Of a stretch of DNA of 64,000 bases, positions 11,196 to 24,100 are shown piece after piece. The stretch covers positions 1,825,894 to 1,889,893 of the forward strand of contig OZ024891.1 in the NCBI GenBank assembly GCA_964017195.1. Direction: 5' to 3'. The DNA is from Siderastrea radians. Taxonomy: Eukaryota; Cnidaria; Anthozoa; Scleractinia; Rhizangiidae. The first letter of the stretch is position 1; every line of letters begins with the position of its first letter. The notes beneath the pieces are model-generated. The model had not been told where the DNA came from. It saw only the letters and a program-made list of their open reading frames with translations, and ran no database searches. Both the position numbers and the translations under genes were made by a program.

Positions 11196-14100
11196 TTATG
11201 ATTTGGCCTGCTCTTCAGATTTGACCGGTTCTTCATAACCATCTGTCTTCTCTGAACTGTCTTCAGGAGGTACCTAAACAAGAAAGGAAGTAAAACAAAA
11301 CTCGATGAAATATTGTTTGTAATTCATGAATATAGTCGCCACACCGGCACTGCTGCCGTTTGCGAGGGACACGAATAGAGGCGGCTGTTTTCTTTCGATC
11401 ACGTTTCAAAATCTTCGGAAGTCTTCGCCTGAACTACGGAAGTCTCAGAGAGTCTTCGGAGGACCTCGTTGATCTTCGTTTACCTTCGCCCACTTTCGTC
11501 GGTGGGAGAGTGAAACACTTCAATTTCTGATCAACTAAGTTGATATACAGTACCGCTCAAAAGTAAGGTACTAGTCTCGTCTCGTTTCTCGCGAGACGCG
11601 ATTCTCGTCAATCGATACAAGACTCTCGTATCGAGAGACAAGGGTCGCGCCTCTCCATACGAGACTCTTGTCCCGCGAGGGCCACTGAAGAGGCAATTTT
11701 GGAGCAAATTACGGGAAAACTTTCTCAAGAGTTGACTAGTTGAGTTGATATAAGGGAAACTGGCCACCGTAAAGAGTCGACGTTTGGAGCGTTAACCATT
11801 CGCCAGTAACTGCAAGCGACTGCAAGTTGATGAGTTACCTGCCTACTCTCAGCCAGTCAAAATGAAATACCTTTTCAGTCACACGAAGATGTAACATACA
11901 AATTGAATGAAACTACGAGAAGAAAATCAAATGCAAAAGAAATACTACAAGGCTATTGAAAGCGTCGTCACCTCATCGGATTTCTTTTCCTCGCTCTGCT
12001 CTCCATCCTGATATTCATCATGAGTGACACCCTCCTGTGCTATGGCCTGTTTGACTTCAGAGAGAGCTGCATTCCGCTTGTTCTCTGCTTCCTCTAAAGC
12101 TTTCTTCTCTGCCTCAACAATCTTAAAGAACTCTGCTTCTGCTTTGCTGACGAGGTCTTCTCCTTCTTCCTCTTCAGCTTGTTCATGAGTCTCCTCTCTG
12201 AATGAAGTAAAAGAGAGGAATTTTTAGACCTCACCGTCCCACCACGGCATTAAGATTTGTCTCAGAACTGGCTAAATATACAACACATCTACCGAAAAGG
12301 AAATAAAATTTAGCTCCCAACCCTTACAACTAAAAACATCTTACCTGTCTTGTGAACTCTTTGACCTTTCTTTCAACCGCATCTCGCGATGTCTCGTTTC
12401 TAAAATCTTCTCCCTTTTTGTCTCCCTTTCAAACATCTAGAAGAAAGATTGGAAAAACAGGTCGTTGTTCTTCAGAGCCTGTAATAGCCCTGAGGTTTGG
12501 TAGTATAGAAACGACAAAAATGTCGAAAGACAACGTGAGAGAACATGTGCAGACTGGTTATCAGTCTAAGTAGTCTAATCTGGTTTGAGTGTATGTAAAG
12601 CTCTTACCGCAGTAACAGAAGCCTTTTCATTTCTCTGCATGTTAAACACGGTCCATCAGATAGCTCCAGTAGTGTGACTGTGCCAGAGTGTGAACCACAG
12701 GCTACCAACCGGCCTTGCTCTTGAACACGGAGTGAATTCAGAGACTCATCACAAACCTGTGCAAAGCAAACACACAGGTTAAAATTAAAACTAAATAATA
12801 AAGCAATGGTCTGTACACTGAAGTTATTGACTGCGTGGGAGGCCCAAATCGGAAAATAGTTGTTGGCTTAAGCACAATACTAGGCTTGATTTTCAAGACA
12901 GTGGGATTTCAAGTTTTTTCCTCCTCCAAACTGGCTGGAAATCTCAGGTCTGTATCTTTTGCCAGGGCCATTATTTCATGCTTCTACTTGACTAGGCAAC
13001 CTTTTCACTTTGACTTCAAAGTTTCAAAACCTTTGAAAACTCATCAAAATAATGTGAATGATGGAGGTAACAAAAGAGTTTAAGGTAACATACTACCTAA
13101 AGAGAGACAACAGAACTTATGACAGCCTGATGTATGACATTCATTAATCATTATTTCAGAACAGGCTGTGTGAAATCCCACATTACATCTTCCTCTTTGC
13201 CACAGCTGAAAATATTTTCTTGCATAGATCCCCAACAACTTAACTACAATCTGCTCATCTAAGAAAAAATGCCTCCTAGAGAACAAACTACAATGATGTA
13301 AGGTCCATCACCTGAATACTGAGTGTAGGGTCATTTTGTTTGAAGAGGTAGTCCCACACATCTAAAGTGCCATCCATCTTAGTGGTAAAAAACACTGCAG
13401 GGCGCACAGGACTCCAACATCCATCTGTCATGTATGACATGTGTTGCCTAGTAACAAGAAAAATGAACTGGTATTACAATAATTATTGTAAGCTTCTGTT
13501 AACAGATAATGGGTGCACGGGTATGGGAAGAAGGCAGAATGTCCTGCTCTCTACCAGGGCCGTAGCTAGTGGGGGGGCAAGGAGGGCAACTGCCCCCCCC
13601 CCCCGGACCAGTTGAGCCAGACAAATCAAGTCTGTGGATTGAGGATTTTCATTATTAAGAGGATTTGTTTTCTTTAGACTCAGTGATTTTGATTGTAGTG
13701 ACTTGCAGTTGTTTGCCATTTTTATGGCCGGGAAATCGGAAATGATGTTGTAAGCACTGAAAACACCTGCCTTTTCACACTTATTCGATGTCCATTTTTC
13801 GGAGACATATCTCATGACAAGTGCTGAAAATAGCGTTTCGGAGCTTCCAAATTTGAAAATTTTCTGGGGGAGGATACCCCCAGACCCCCCTACAAGGCTC
13901 ATGCCTTCGGCACTTGCGAGAGTGCCCCCCCTTTACAAAAAAACTAGCTACAGCCCAGCTGTCTGCACCCTTCACTACCACATTGCAGCTACCCACCAGG
14001 GCCCAACTCTCTTTCTCCTGGGTATGTATGCCTGGTAAGGGGGTAAAGTAAGGTGTCCATGCAAAATTCACTCAGCGAGGTGGGTTAATAAGAATGAAAG

Positions 14101-17100
14101 GGAAAAATATTTAATGACATACTTGGTCCACATGATGGATGACTCCCTTAGATCTTCTGACCAAATCTACCAATAAACAATAATATATGCAGTCAAACCT
14201 GATTGCATCATAAAAAGTTTAAGACATTTTACACACGAAAAGATACAACCCTCAGAGCATCTCCTTGTGATCACACTTAATCATCATGTATGATGAGATT
14301 ACATCACTGGGTACAGTCGAACTGCTTGTGAGCAGCCACTTGCTGCAGGTGAAGTCCTGGGGCTGGATTCATGAAAACCTCCTAGGTTAAGATGTATCCT
14401 AAGTATTGTTTCTTAACAATAGCCTATTGCTGAAATAACAATAGGCTATTGCTGGAATAACAGTAGGCTATCGTCAAAAAACAACACTTAGGATGCATCT
14501 TTACTTAGGAGGGTTTTGTGAATCTCACCCCTGGACATCATCACAGCACCTTTTTCACATTGTGGATGTCATCACATGCAGTACTTACTGTATTCACCTG
14601 CATATAAGCTGCCTCCTTTTTTACTCAAAATTTGGGTTAAAAATCCGGGGTTTGGCTTATCTATGAAACCATCCATAACTCGGGTTCTAAATGACCTTGT
14701 TACCCTTCATAAAAACATCTAAAGATGGCTCTGAATAAACATATGACAAACTAAAAGCAAGTTGTTGTTAATCACTGCTTCTTTGATGAGTGGTGGCCCC
14801 TAATGGAGAAGTTTGTGTTCGCTGTTCATTTATTGGTGAATCTTGTTCGCTAACAGTTCTTTCAACTGATTAATTTTCACTTTACCTGAACAGCTAAATT
14901 CCAACTCTGAGCTTCCAAAAAAGGGGGTGTGGCTTATCTACGGGTGCAGCTTACACAAGGGCAAATATGGTATTTTAGTTAACTAAAGATTTGTTTTGCA
15001 TATAGTGCATTTAGCAAAGCGACATCAGCCTTTCCTCTTTGAAGAAGAAGTGAATGTTAAAAGCTCAAAAGGCAGTAACTTATGTCATTTTGATAAAATC
15101 TTCAAATGGGATCAGTTATTTGGGAAAGCATTCCCAAATAGGAGAGGTCTGGTCATTTCCAGCTTGTGATACTTTAACAGGTTCCACTGTGGTGATACAG
15201 CCATGTAAAGTATTGTTAACATTTTTGTCTTCCTTACCCTTGCTGTCCAATCACCTATCGTCAAGAAGTTCTTGGGGAAGAATGGATTACGCTGCAAAGT
15301 GAAAATAAACCAAAAGCGTCACAGTTTGATTTTAGAATTTAACTTATCATAAAATTTATTTCACTTAGTACAAGGAAAAGCAAACATGCCCACACACCTG
15401 AACAGCATATACAGGACCATAATGCTGAGAAAATGAGCAGACAATCTTCTCTGAAGGAGATTTGGCTTTACGGTTGCAGGACAGCACTGAACCTTGTTCT
15501 GTTCCAACCATGAACTTGGTCGGCATCGTGGGTTCAAACTCCAGTGACACCCCTCCCTGTGGGCGGGGATCTTTCTTTGCATTTGGACACAGCAACAGGG
15601 ATTCTGTAGGCTCGCCCAGTTTACGAATATCCCACCACAAAACCTGCCCGTCAGTACTAGTGGAGAAGCATTCAGTTCCTGTGGAGAAAGTTTAGTTTAG
15701 AATTACACTTAGCTCCCACTGGAGAGAAAAATGTACATTCTCTGCTATTGTTGCTTCTGAAAATGCCATGATACCAACCTGTCTTGGACTGAAGGAATAT
15801 TGTCTTGTAGATGGGATCCCTGTGGCTATGCTCAATAGCTGTCATTTCCACAGGATGTGAACCCTTCCGTGTGTCCCAAAAACCTGGAAAGACAACCATA
15901 AACAAGGAAGAATGTTGAGGTTTTCTAAGAAATACAAGAAGTGTGAGACTGTTTAATATGTGGCCTGATCCAAGGTCACGCATTGTTTGTTTAGAAGAAT
16001 GCTATAAGAAATTGAAAAAAATGATATTGTGCAGTTCCACAAAATATCCATACTCAACCCAAGGAGGGTCATTGGAAATTCCAAGGGGAGGAGTTCCCAG
16101 AAAGAATTACTTTACAGGAAAGAATGAAGCTAAACTGAAATTTCCAGTAGGGTGGGGATTGGTTCAGATTTTCTGGAATAATACATTTAGCATGTTGAAA
16201 TTCAGTTATCAAGAGTCTGATACATGTTCATACCTAGCTGTCCATTGTAGCAGCCTCCCACAAGAATATGAGGATCCTTTGGATTGTATTCCAAGCAAAC
16301 CAAAGGCGACACAGGTTTAAGAGCTAATTCTGGTTTGTTCGGATTCTCTGTAACGAAACAAAATCAATAAAAAATAATGGAACCTAAAATGTATCTAGGT
16401 TACAGATTAATTAAGATAAGCAGTCCTGAAATAACTGTAAGTTGTGTAAATGTAGATTTTTTAATACTTATCTAAATTCTTACCAATATCCCAAATGTAT
16501 GAATCCATGGAAGTTTCTCCTGCAAATTGTTGAAATTCCAAAATGGAATAAGCCACTGCCAGTTTTCTAGTGCTTTCAGGGTACCATGATAGACTGGTGG
16601 CTGTGCGCTTCATCTCATGAGGATCTCTGAAAATAATAACAACACACTTGCAATTTAAAACAGTATTACTCTTACTAATATAGGCAATAATTCACTGATG
16701 GTACACACAAGCTTTTGTGCAATGTTCAAACAATAATTTGTCCTTGATCTTTGCTGTATCCAGCGGCATAACTTTGGCTAAATTAAATGCCCCCCCCCTC
16801 CCCCTCTCTCTCACCAACCCCCCCCCCCCACCAACCAAACTCTCAAACATGCTTGAAATAAATAGGTAGCCCCCCCCTGGGGGGGGGGGCTTAATAGAGA
16901 ATTTATGGTACTTACGTAACTATACAGTTGTCACTAAAAGAAACTGACAAAGAAGCCTGGTATTCCTGTGCATCCAACTGTGTGGCTTCCTAATTTTAAT
17001 GGCACTTAGCCTCGGTTTTAAACTTCTGAGCTTGTGCTCATGAGCGCACCAGCACATGAATGTGTAATTACACATACACACAGCTAAGCTTTTAATAGCT

Positions 17101-18877
17101 AGATACCACTGGGCTCTGATCCTCAACACTGTGAAGTTACGCATCCTGGAAGCAAGTTCTCTCATAAATTCTTACAGCCAATTTTACTGCTATCTGTCAA
17201 CCAGAGTATTTCAAACATGTTTCACTGGCTATGAGTCGCCCATCTTGATTCTCTAATGACCACTAAGCGATGAAGTACATGTAAATTATCACATTTTCTG
17301 CCTTTTATGACTGTTTATATCTCAGAAAGTTAGTATTTCTCCTGAAAACTCATTTCATGTGCAAATTTCCAGAGTTATCTTGCAACCATGGGTGAATCAT
17401 TTCAGTTGGCGAATTATGACTTGCCAGCTACAATTCATCCATGGTCACGAAATAAAGATCAAAATTTGCACACAAAAGAAGTATATGGAGGAATTACTAA
17501 CTTCCTGAGGAAAAAACAATTATAAAGAACCGGTTGATATGCAAATTTCCAGCACCAATGTTATTATGCATGTATCATGAGAAGCAAATCATAGCTGACA
17601 AATCATGAAATTGGCTGTAAAGATTAAGGGGCACTTTCCATAAATTTCACGTGGGCATCCCTTGAACACCCAGATTCCCTAACCCTTTCTGACTAAAACA
17701 TTTATGTACCCAACATTAAAAACAATAACGAACTTACCTGAAGACATTGATAGTTTTGGCAGACGGTGGATCTCCTGATGTGTCGACATCAATCTCAGCA
17801 AAGTATTCCTCATAGATGTCAATTGCATTGTTTTGTTTGATGCAGTGCTCCATAACCTAACCAGCAGATCAGAAATAAAAATCAGCCACTAAAAACCACA
17901 ATTAACAGATCAAATCGATCAAAGACTAATACTTACATTTGAAAGTTGTTGTATGGTGTTCATGTATATCTCATCCTTTTCCACCTTTTTCCTGTATCTA
18001 ATGGTTTGTTCAACTTCAGCAGGATTGACGTCTTTAGGCCATCCTCCCTCCACATGGTTTATACCCCGACTCTCTGTTTCAAACCTCTCTGTATTCACCT
18101 ACAATTAACACAACATGTACAAGGAAAGAACTCTTTTATTATTTCTTATGGTAGCTATCACAATATCTTACAAAGTACTCTTGCAACACATTTACCATGT
18201 TAATGAAACTGCCAAATGGGGGTATCCATGGTTGTCTTAACCCTTCAACCTCTGATAGTGATCAACGTAAAATTTCTCTTCATCAGATAGGTCATTATAA
18301 ATTATACACACAGGTGTTGAGAATTAAAGCTATGATTACCAAAGACACATGGTCTTGATGTTCACGTAAGACTAAGTTCTCCCAAATAGTACTTAAAAAA
18401 ATGTCTGGGAGACCAGAAAGAGAATTTGTGCAATTGATGCTGGGGCTTAGAGGGTTAAGTTCCCCGAAACCCCACAACCTTTAATATCCAAAAACTCACA
18501 CACAATTCTCAATTTTATAAAATAAAAATTTGAAATAATTCGCTATGTTTCCATAGAGTTAATGTGAATAATTTACTTTCAACCAATCACAGTATGTGGT
18601 ACACACTTGTACATGTACTTTATAAAACTCTGTGGAAACAGAAATTAAGGATCACAATATCTTCAAATATATTCTTAAGCATTAAGATTCTCACCTCATG
18701 CTCTGACATTTCTTGTACACACTGAATACCAGTGTCACATGGATTTTTCTCAATATAATCTTGAAGAAGTTTCTCATCAGGGGCTATGTCTACGTGAAGC
18801 TCAGCTTGACGATCAGAGAAATTACACTGACGCCCAAATTCACTTCGTTTCTTTGTGTAAACGTACACAATCTCCAT
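11196..18877 (-). CDS. DNAI2: Dynein axonemal intermediate chain 2 (outer arm), with a frameshift in exon 11
   Basis: Fourteen exons on the minus strand: 18695-18877, 17937-18098, 17738-17856, 16484-16626, 16234-16347, 15779-15883, 15398-15678, 15238-15291, 14123-14166, 13312-13447, 12608-12756, 12345-12436, 11972-12197, 11196-11273. The N-terminus [20 protein letters not shown] and stretches such as [19 protein letters not shown] and [12 protein letters not shown] match animal DNAI2. About 628 codons if the frame is restored, against about 605 in human. WD40 repeats fill roughly residues 150-480, and the C-terminus is a charged, Glu-rich helix. The protein assembles outer dynein arms in motile cilia. 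Exon 11 is 149 nt, although both neighbouring joins are phase 0. Frame is lost near 12644-12646, so as written translation stops at 12400-12402. An assembly error or a real allele are both possible. Confidence 0.93.
13557..13956. mobile_element. 400-bp non-autonomous DNA element (TIR GGGCCGTAGCTAGT)
   Basis: The left end GGGCCGTAGCTAGT (13557-13570) pairs with ACTAGCTACAGCCC (13943-13956), one mismatch in 14. G- and C-runs follow inside each end. It lies in the DNAI2 intron between exons 9 and 10. Long reading frames here are by-products of the repeat. No clear target duplication seen. Confidence 0.6.
14359..14531. repeat. Fold-back MITE in DNAI2 intron
   Basis: Ends starting GGGGCTGGATTCATGAAAAC and the inverse of GTTTTGTGAATCTCACCCC pair with a few mismatches. 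Arms of about 60 bp surround short copies of AATAGCCTATTG. It lies between exons 8 and 9 of DNAI2. Confidence 0.6.
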
Positions 18878-19259
18878 TTTATATAAGACTTAGTTATGTA
18901 CAGACAGGACCTGGGTAAAAAAAAAAAAAAGCTTTATGTCTCTTGTTCACTAAAATTACTGCAGCATGCAAGCTTTGTTGCAACGACAGAAACAACTGGA
19001 TTTTCGCTATTTTGAGAATTGCACAGCTGTTTTCAACGCAAAGACAGATGAGGTGTTCAACGAAAAACTACCATTATAAACATACCCTCAACTGAAGTTG
19101 CCGATAACATACAAATAAACCGTCGAAAGAGAAAATCACCGTCCAAGATGGATGACCTTGTTGTCGTATCTTTCGCTTGGCAACCTGGGAAGGCTTGGTT
19201 ACATATAGTTGTGACCTGGTTACAAAGCCATCGTGTTTTTTGGCAGTTCACGTTTTCAA
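18878..19259. promoter_or_regulatory. Divergent DNAI2/PGS1 promoter with X-box-like site
   Basis: Only 382 bp separate the two start codons. GTTGCCGATAAC at 19097-19108 has one mismatch to the RFX X-box pattern GTNRCC-N(0-3)-RGYAAC. A second half-site GGCAAC lies at 19179-19184. RFX control would suit DNAI2, a cilia gene; PGS1 would be expected to be constitutive. Confidence 0.45.
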
Positions 19260-22200
19260 ATGCAAACTGTGCTCGATTTTGGGCCAATTTTATTCGCTAG
19301 ATCCTCTAAATATTGTTTGTGGGTAGGTTCAAAGCTTTTTTCATCATCCACTGGCTTTTCTACTCGATCCAGTGCGAGGCAGACGTCAGAAGAAATAGTA
19401 AAATGGATGGGAGAACATGCACCTGTGTTTGCAGTGAACGGAAAAAATATTTCTGTTTTGCACGAACCTGATCAATTTTTTACCACCCTGAAGGTACGAT
19501 TTTTGAATAACTTTTCATAAATTTTTATTTTTCTAGCATTCTTTTATATTTTTCCCTTTTTCTGACTCAGCATAACGTCAGAAAAGCTAAACAGAGGATA
19601 ATCTTGGCTTCATTGTATCTGGGCACTGGGGATAAGGAGCAGCAACTTGTAAGTGAGCAGTTCTTAATTATGCACCTATCAATGTTAAGCCCCAGGATGG
19701 GGGTGGGGGGGGGGGCTATCCCCTGGAGATTGACGTACAAGACTGTCCCCTGGGTAGGGATTTTGAACATATACGGTGCCCCAGTTATTTGACTTTCAGA
19801 GAACAGTTACTCTAGGGGCTATTTGACATTTATTTGTTGTCCGGGGCACTTTGACTTCCCTAAAAATGTAGCCTGAGAAAACAGCCGACGGTTTCGTGAG
19901 GTCACCACTTGACCCCTCACAAAACGATGTCCGAGTAACTAGCGCAAAAATTTCGTGCTGATGACGTGTCACTACCCAGATCTAGGTAGTGCTTCTGATT
20001 GGTTGAAATGCGAGGGAAGTTCGTTTCAACCAATCAGAAGCACTACCTACTGTAGATCTGGGTAGTGACACGTCATCAGTATGGAAATTTTGCTCTCCTT
20101 ACTCAGATGTCGTTTTGCGAGGGCTCAAGTGGCGACCTCGTGACGTCAGGTTATTAAAAATGTCAATTTCCCAGGGGTAGCTCCCCCCAATCTGGGGCTT
20201 AACATTGATAAGTGCATTATATTCAGTCCAGTAAACATTCTATTGCACACATCATTCAATCAAGCAGGCAAGCACACACATGCATGCCAAGAGAAGAGTG
20301 TGGGGTGCAGAGGAGGGATCTAGTCAGAAAAGGGAGCTGGAAGTCTGAGAAAAGCAGGAAAAGGATCAATCAATCAATTTAAGTGACAGTTTATGAGCTC
20401 ACTACATTGAGTGTATTAGTCAAGGGTACACTGTAAAAGGCATTCTTCCAACAAAAATCCATATCATTATACTATGATTTTGCTTATTAGGTTGACTGCA
20501 TTCATGAAGCTGTGAAGAGATCTGCTGCATCAGATCATTCCCTTAATGTTGAAATCCTATTGGAGCACACCCGAGGATCCAGGGGAGAGCACAACTCCCG
20601 AACCATGCTCCTTCCACTGGTTCAGAACTTCACTGATGCTGTCAAGGTTTCCTTGTATCACTCACCAAGCCTGAGAGGACTGCTCAAGCTGCTTCTTCCT
20701 GAGAGGTTTAATGAGACGGTGGCTCTAACACACTTAAAAGTTTACCTTACTGATGACACCCTTATCATGAGTGGGTGGGTAATAAGGTTTTATTCTTTTT
20801 TGAACATCACAAAAATCAAAATATTTCTTTTTTTTGCTCTTTATTATAAATGGTACACTGTACCAGTGATAATAGTAAATCATTGTATTAGTACAGGGAT
20901 GTCATCAAGTGCAGGGTCCCAGGACGAATTTTCCCTAGCGAGCTATTGCAATTTTTGAGCCAGCCTGCTAAGGTACTAAGGCAATTGGTTTTTTCCATGG
21001 CAACTTTCACCGGCATTTCCCCAGCTACTTGACAAGCTAGTGGCAATCCTGTAATATTTAATAATAACTATTATTGTGATGCCCTTAAAGAAAAGCTGAT
21101 TGTAATAGAAAAATCATGACCTTTTAAGGTGATCTTCATGGTTACTTGCCAGTTTTGGAGGTATGGTATATCACTGGTATTGTGTGAAAAGTTATTATAG
21201 AGTGAATTCAAAACCTAGAACAGCCACCACATTACCACGAAGTAAGTCAAGGCTTTCTAATTTAAGCTATTAAGGTTTAAAGGAGCTTTCTGGAGCTGTG
21301 AACTTACATGGTGGGCATGCCATGGCTGTTTGAAGCGACTCACTTATCTGTATGAACAACCATTTTGTGTGTATAGTCTCCTCTACAGGACCTCCACTAT
21401 TACTGGTAATTTTTGTAAAGTAGCATCATGTGGCATTAATTTTCCATTACTGTCCTTCCTTCTCAGCACAAATTTCTAGTAATTTTTGTTAACCAGTGGG
21501 ATTTGGTATTAATTTCACATTACTGTCCTCTCTTCTCAGGGCAAACTTAAGTGCTGACTACTTCACCAATCGTCAGGACCGCTACATTGAAATCAAGAAT
21601 TGTGCACCCTTGGCAGATTATTTCCATGGTCTTGTTTCAGCTGTGAGGTCATTCTCTCTCCATCTTCAACCAGACAATTCAACAACAATGAATATAAACT
21701 TTCCAGTGCATCCAACTCAAGGATTTGATGGTGGAAGGAAATTCAAAGCTGAGGCTGGGAAGAGAGTGTCAGAATACTTACAAAAGCAAAAAGAAGAAAA
21801 CATGTTTAGTGATTTGTCAAGAATGCCAAACCAACAATTTGACACATGGGTGGTTCCCTTAGTCCAAATGTTTCCATTTGGAATTCGTCAAGATGAGTTT
21901 ATTACATCAGAGTTACTGTGCAGTGCGACTCAAGGCAGCAAGCTTTTCTTGGCTTCTGGGTATTTTAATTTAACAAGAAAATACATCAACATGATATTGA
22001 AGACACCTGCTGAGTGTGAAATACTAACAGCACATCCAACTGTGAATGGTTTCTATGAAGCAAAAGGCGTGGCTGGTAAGACTGTTGGCCCTCTCAGTTA
22101 CTTCAATATTCTCCTTTCTTCCTGAAAAAATTTTCTTCAGACTACGTTGGGAGAATTTGGTATTAAATGAACTGTTTTCTTGAGAAGATCAAATCCTTAT

Positions 22201-22953
22201 TTCTCATGGTTGCTTCAAATTTATTTTAATCACTAAAAAATTAACCACTAAAAATTTTGGGAAGGATTAATAGACTAAACAAGCTCCACTGGGAGAGCAG
22301 GCAATCATTAACAGTATGTCCACATTACACAACAATGAAAAAACTTTCAAGGAGTGGCTGCAAAGCGTTTCATGCTAATTGAAACAGGCCTGCTCATTTA
22401 TTCTCTGTTTAATGTGTTTTTTTTGGCTAAATGGAGGGACTGTAAGGAGAAAACACAAATTTAGGCTCTTCTGACAAAAACGTCTTTCATTTAGTTTGTA
22501 TTTTAGTTGGTTTAATTCTTGTTTTTAACTGTGATAATTGTGACTTCTCTCTCCCCAGGTGGAATACCCCATGCCTATACTCTGCTAGCACGGGATTTCT
22601 ACAATCTTATCATTGAATACAAGCGGATGGAACATGTTTCTCTGCATGAATATGTTCGTGATGGGTGGACATTTCATGTCAAAGGGCTTTGGTACTATCC
22701 TGCGAAGAACCTCTTACCAAATTTAACTTTGATTGGCTCTCCTAATTTTGGACACCGTTCTGTATACCATGATTTGGAAGCCCAGGTTGCCGTAGTTACA
22801 AACAATAAAAAACTTAGTGAAGCACTCCATGAAGAGAAATCTCGTCTTTACCACAGTGCACAGTGCGTAACTAGTGAGACATTTGTGACACCTGAGCGTA
22901 AAGTTCCATTCTGGGTGTATTGTGTTACAAGACTGATAAAGAACTTACTTTGA
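19260..22953 (+). CDS. PGS1: CDP-diacylglycerol--glycerol-3-phosphate 3-phosphatidyltransferase, mitochondrial
   Basis: Five exons: 19260-19493, 19571-19648, 20491-20774, 21540-22075 and 22559-22953; 508 aa. The enzyme makes phosphatidylglycerophosphate from CDP-diacylglycerol and glycerol-3-phosphate, the committed step to cardiolipin in mitochondria. It belongs to the phospholipase D superfamily. The first HKD motif is HLKVYLTD (H185, K187, D192). The second is HVKGLWYY (H417, K419), followed by LTLIGSPNFGHRSVYHDLEA, a signature shared with human PGS1. The N-terminus is rich in Ser, Arg and hydrophobic residues, as in an import signal. The start is the first ATG in frame at 19260; the frame is open upstream to a GTG at 19233, so a longer form is not excluded. 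AATAAA lies at 22983-22988. Slightly shorter than human (about 556 aa). Confidence 0.95.
19671..20216. mobile_element. 546-bp long palindromic element in PGS1 intron 2
   Basis: The 25-bp ends at 19671-19695 and 20192-20216 are inverted copies with one mismatch. The inner arms at 19958-20007 and 20024-20079 are nearly perfect inverted copies around a 15-bp loop. Most of the element would fold as one hairpin. It holds no coding frame and carries repeated TGACGT motifs. A non-autonomous fold-back transposon is the best guess. Confidence 0.7.
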
Positions 22954-24100
22954 CAAATGTAACTATTTATTGGAATCACTTGAATAAAATGTCATTAATT
23001 TTTTATTGAATTTTGTGGTAAAGTGCAATGTTTTTCTCTTTTTAATCATTTTCTTAGTTTCAGCAAGAAAACTTCATCTTATGCCTTGTAATCTATCTTT
23101 CTGTCCATTTCCCCCTGCTCATCCCCCTGACTACACACAATACACCAAGAGACTGTTAACCAGACGTTTAAACCATTCTGGTCCCCAGGGCTCCCTTTCT
23201 CTCTTAGTGCTGCCAGCTAAGAAAGGCAGGTGGCTCTGGGATCAGAATTTTGTTAAATCTGCTTTGTACTTGTGCCAGTGGAACTAGTTTTGTATTTTGT
23301 ATGTATCCAGAGTCTAGCTACCTCTAGCCTGAATTCCATCTGTCTCCCCAGGCATGCGTTTCTCGAAAGCCCTGAAACTCTTCGGGCCGATTTGGGGCAC
23401 GATAACTCAAACTGTATCTTGTAAACTAAGACATTTTTAAGCAAGAAGCTTTGCTTGAAGTTAAATATCTCTTATCTTTTCAGACATGTTAAAATAATGG
23501 CTTTGTAGAATGAGTTGTTCATATTTTTACAAATGGCTTTTCGGGGCCGAAAAGTTATCGGGACTTTCGAGAAACGGGCCCCTAGTCGCTCACTCCCAGT
23601 ACTCAGCAGTAGAGCTCTCGGAGTGAGCAACCTTTGGAGGCAACTAAAATTCAGGCTAAGCTACCTCGTGCAGGGCACAAAATATATTTTCTATGAACAA
23701 GAGAAAAGATAAAATATCATCACCTTTTTGCAATTTTTCTTCAAGGATGGTGTGGATTGGTAAGAATGATGTCATCCTTTTCTCTGGGGGTGGGGGTAGG
23801 GCAGCAAGGGTGAATCAAAGAGCAAGACTGAGCACAGTAGACAAACAGAAATCCTTGTGCTCCTGTGTACCGTAAATTGAATTTAAGTCTAAAATTTGAA
23901 AAGGGACTGGTAACGTAAATTTGCGTTTAAAAAGGGGCCAAGAAATGTCCGCTGGAGAACGTGTAACTGTGTGGGGAGGGCAGGGGTGTTTTCTACCGCT
24001 CGACCCAGGTTCCTCACGCACTCAGCGAAAAAGGAATGAAAACAGGAAAGTTGAGTTGAGATTCCGAACAGTCAGCAGCTCGATCATCGCAGAAAATATA
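22954..24100. other. Intergenic, PGS1 to BTB gene
   Basis: Holds the PGS1 poly(A) signal, a fold-back element at 23357-23576 and the presumed promoter of the BTB-domain gene. No other coding exon recognised. Confidence 0.5.
23357..23576. repeat. Fold-back MITE (TIR CGTTTCTCGAAAGCC)
   Basis: CGTTTCTCGAAAGCC at the left pairs with GGACTTTCGAGAAACG at the right. The arms extend inwards through TTCGGGCC and GGGGCCGAA. No open frame of its own. Confidence 0.6.

Noticed and set aside
11540..11760. Tc1/mariner-like end (CAGTACCGCTCAAAAGT)
   Set aside because: Only one possible end found, no matching inverse end or transposase.
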